From Acidobacteriota bacterium (GTDB lineage: Bacteria > Acidobacteriota > Blastocatellia > UBA7656), in contig JACQDB010000024.1 in the NCBI GenBank assembly GCA_016201275.1, positions 37,033-101,032 on the forward strand: DNA of 64,000 nt, read 5' to 3'. Positions 62,376-64,000 of the stretch are shown here, one piece after another (within the stretch, counting starts at the first letter, position 1; each line of letters starts with the position of its first letter). The notes under the pieces are model-generated. The model was not told where the DNA came from and searched no databases. It saw nothing but the letters and a program-made list of their open reading frames with translations. The position numbers and the translations under genes were made by a program.

Positions 62376-63722
62376 ATGAAGCGAAGTTTCGCAACCGTCA
62401 GCTATGCGTTGCTGTTGCTGTGCAGCGCAGCGCTTGTCAGCGCCACCGGCAAAAGCTCGAACTGGGCGCAGTGGCGCGGCCCTGAAGGTCAAGGCATCTC
62501 CGCCGATAAAACCTTGCCGACCGATTGGGACACCACGAAAAATATTCAATGGAAAACCGCCATAGCCGGGCGCGGACATTCGTCGCCCATCGTCTGGGGC
62601 AATCGCATCTTTCTAACTTCCGACCTGGAAGGCGAGGTCGTGCCAGGCGCAAAAGCCACCATCCATATGCTCGGCAAAGAAGAGTTCAAGCATCCCGATT
62701 GGACCGGCGCAGACCGCAAACACACCATGAAAGTCATCTGCGTTGACGCCGACTCCGGCAAAATTTTATGGGAGCAGGTCGCCTACGAAGGCACCGTCTT
62801 TGACCACCGCCATCGCAAAAACACTTACGCTTCGCCGACCCCTGTGACCGATGGCAAATATGTCTATGCGTACTTCGGCGCAGAAGGGTTGTACGCCTAT
62901 GACTTCAAAGGCAAACCCGTCTGGAAAAAATCGTTTGCCGGTCTTAAAACCTTTGGCATGGGCGTTGGCACGTCGCCCATCCTCTATGAAAATCTGTTGA
63001 TTTTGCAGTGCGACGAAGACGAAGGCCAAAACTCATTCATCACCGCGCTGGACTGCAAAACCGGCAAGCCAGTATGGCGGGTGGCGCGCAGTATAGAAGT
63101 CAGTTGGTCAACGCCTACCTTGGTAAAGACCGCGCAGCGCGCCGAAGTAATCACCAACGGCAACGAACTAATCATCTCTTACGATCCGAAAACCGGCAAA
63201 GAGTTGTGGCGTTGCAAAGGCGTCGAGAGCAACGCCATTCACACGCCGGTGATTGGCAACGGCATGGTTTATGTGACCGCAGGCTATCCGGCGAAACGCA
63301 CGCTGGCGATCAAACTCGGCGGCAACGGCGATTTGACCAATACGCCATATATGGTATGGAAGTACGAGAAAGGCACTGCCTATGTGGCTTCGCCGATTCT
63401 CTACGGCGACTATCTTTATTTGATTTCCGATAAAGGAATGCTCACCTGTCTGGATGCCAAGACCGGCGCAGTAAAATATGAAGGCGCACGCGTTCCCATT
63501 CCGGCGACCTTCATGGGTTCGCCCGTGGCGTTTGACGGCAAGATTCTGATTTCCAGCGAAGACGGCAACACCTTTGTGGTCAAGGCCGGGCCGCAGCATG
63601 AAATCCTTAAAACCAACACCATAGACGAACCGATTTACACCACACCGGCGCTGGCCAACGGCAAAATCTATATTCGCGGCGAGAAAAATTTGTACTGCAT
63701 CCGCAACGGCGCGGGAAGATAA
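62376..63722 (+). CDS. exported PQQ-like beta-propeller repeat protein
   Basis: 448 residues. Signal peptide MKRSFATVSYALLLLCSAAL-VSA; then NWAQWRGPEGQGISADKTLP, a common opening of this family, and about seven propeller blades with repeated [VI]-x-C-x-D-A-x-[ST]-G-K-x-x-W patterns (VDADSGKILWEQVAYEG, LDCKTGKPVWRVARS, YDPKTGKELWRCKG, CLDAKTGAVKYEG). CAGGAG precedes ATG 62376. The family includes BamB and PQQ dehydrogenase-like folds; no dehydrogenase active site is seen, so a binding or scaffold role is more likely. Confidence 0.88.
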   Translation: MKRSFATVSYALLLLCSAALVSATGKSSNWAQWRGPEGQGISADKTLPTDWDTTKNIQWKTAIAGRGHSSPIVWGNRIFLTSDLEGEVVPGAKATIHMLGKEEFKHPDWTGADRKHTMKVICVDADSGKILWEQVAYEGTVFDHRHRKNTYASPTPVTDGKYVYAYFGAEGLYAYDFKGKPVWKKSFAGLKTFGMGVGTSPILYENLLILQCDEDEGQNSFITALDCKTGKPVWRVARSIEVSWSTPTLVKTAQRAEVITNGNELIISYDPKTGKELWRCKGVESNAIHTPVIGNGMVYVTAGYPAKRTLAIKLGGNGDLTNTPYMVWKYEKGTAYVASPILYGDYLYLISDKGMLTCLDAKTGAVKYEGARVPIPATFMGSPVAFDGKILISSEDGNTFVVKAGPQHEILKTNTIDEPIYTTPALANGKIYIRGEKNLYCIRNGAGR

Positions 63723-63727
63723 GCAAG

Positions 63728-63817
63728 TTATTGCCTCGACAGTATTTTGAGTTAGATAGCAGTTGCTGATTTATCAATCATTATGTTGCATTGACTGGAA
63801 TGCTATCGAGGCAATAA
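63728..63817. repeat. inverted repeat TTATTGCCTCGACAG
   Basis: Arms 63728-63742 and 63803-63817 match at 14 of 15 positions around a 60-nt AT-rich centre. It may be the terminus of the element whose gene starts at 63950, or a separate MITE. Confidence 0.6.
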
Positions 63818-63824
63818 ATATTTT

Positions 63825-63853
63825 TTGCCAAAATCCTCACTTTTGTGTATAAA
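63825..63853 (+). promoter_or_regulatory. promoter of the edge gene
   Basis: TTGCCA (63825-63830), a 17-bp spacer and TATAAA (63848-63853), 5/6 matches for each hexamer; about 90 nt upstream of the ATG at 63950. Confidence 0.65.
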
Positions 63854-63949
63854 ATCCTTATCCTTAGCTCGACTTTATCCATTTGCTCTTTGAAAAAATA
63901 ACGGCAGGCTGTGTAAGCTACAAGACTTTCCACCAAGAAAGGAATTTGT

Positions 63950-64000
63950 ATGCTGACACTGCCTACCGAACTGTTGCTGGTCATTGTAAACTTTGCCCCG
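63950..64000 (+). CDS. probable transposase (N-terminus only)
   Basis: ATG at 63950 with AAAGGA upstream; 17 codons are visible (MLTLPTELLLVIVNFAP) before the window ends. The wording resembles the N-terminus of a DDE transposase group, but so little is seen that this is a recollection, not a proof. The AT-rich upstream region and the inverted repeat at 63728-63817 are compatible with the left end of an insertion sequence. Confidence 0.4.
   Translation, partial: MLTLPTELLLVIVNFAP

Overview
The window looks like chromosomal DNA of a Gram-negative-type bacterium with meso-DAP peptidoglycan. Gene content, GC of roughly 55% and the many short intergenic repeats suggest Acidobacteriota, perhaps class Blastocatellia. 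This assignment is an inference from style; no 16S gene is present.

Layout. (1) 1-1.7 kb, minus strand: hisIE-trpE (amino-acid biosynthesis); the HisI half appears to have lost its catalytic residues. (2) 2.0-10.1 kb, minus: one overlapping operon hsdM-hsdS-xre/immA-PIN-hsdR, a type I restriction system with a toxin-antitoxin-like pair built in. (3) 10.3-18.1 kb, minus: rpsO-pnp, a SPOR-domain protein, modBC and a ZIP metal transporter. (4) 18.2-37.8 kb, plus: a complete dcw (division and cell wall) cluster, mraZ-[tautomerase]-rsmH-ftsL-ftsI-murE-murF-mraY-murD-ftsW-[4HB]-murG-[4HB]-murC-ftsQ-ftsA-ftsZ. It starts with a sigma70-like promoter overlapping an MraZ operator and ends in a strong terminator. 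(5) 37.9-43.7 kb: surface-glycan genes (GT39-like transferase, GalU, YdjC-like deacetylase, GT2) and an HPt phosphotransfer protein. (6) 43.7-44.4 kb: a structured-RNA candidate and repeats. (7) 44.4-52.4 kb, minus: ECF sigma factor, DUF5666 repeat protein, zinc-finger/anti-sigma-like protein, TPR-CHAT protease and subtilisin-like protease, a candidate signalling or immunity cluster. (8) 53.2-64 kb: tRNA-His, a TPR lipoprotein-like or exported protein, an M14 carboxypeptidase, a two-gene AAA ATPase + TOPRIM-like pair (candidate defence), an APC permease, a PQQ beta-propeller protein, and the start of a probable transposase at the edge.

The most unusual feature is the repeat content. Inside the dcw cluster, gene junctions are built from tandem heptamers (variants of GTCCTTA / CTAAGGA, GGTTACT, GATTGCG), usually as inverted arms. 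One orientation supplies the TAG stop codon of the upstream gene and the other supplies the AAGGA ribosome-binding site of the downstream gene. Both four-helix-bundle (S23/IVP-like) genes in the cluster sit between such inverted arms. Elsewhere there are four 102-bp TA-flanked MITEs of one family, several long palindromes, and a composite repeat island present in two inverted copies about 9 kb apart.

All functional calls come from reading motifs by eye; no database search was possible.
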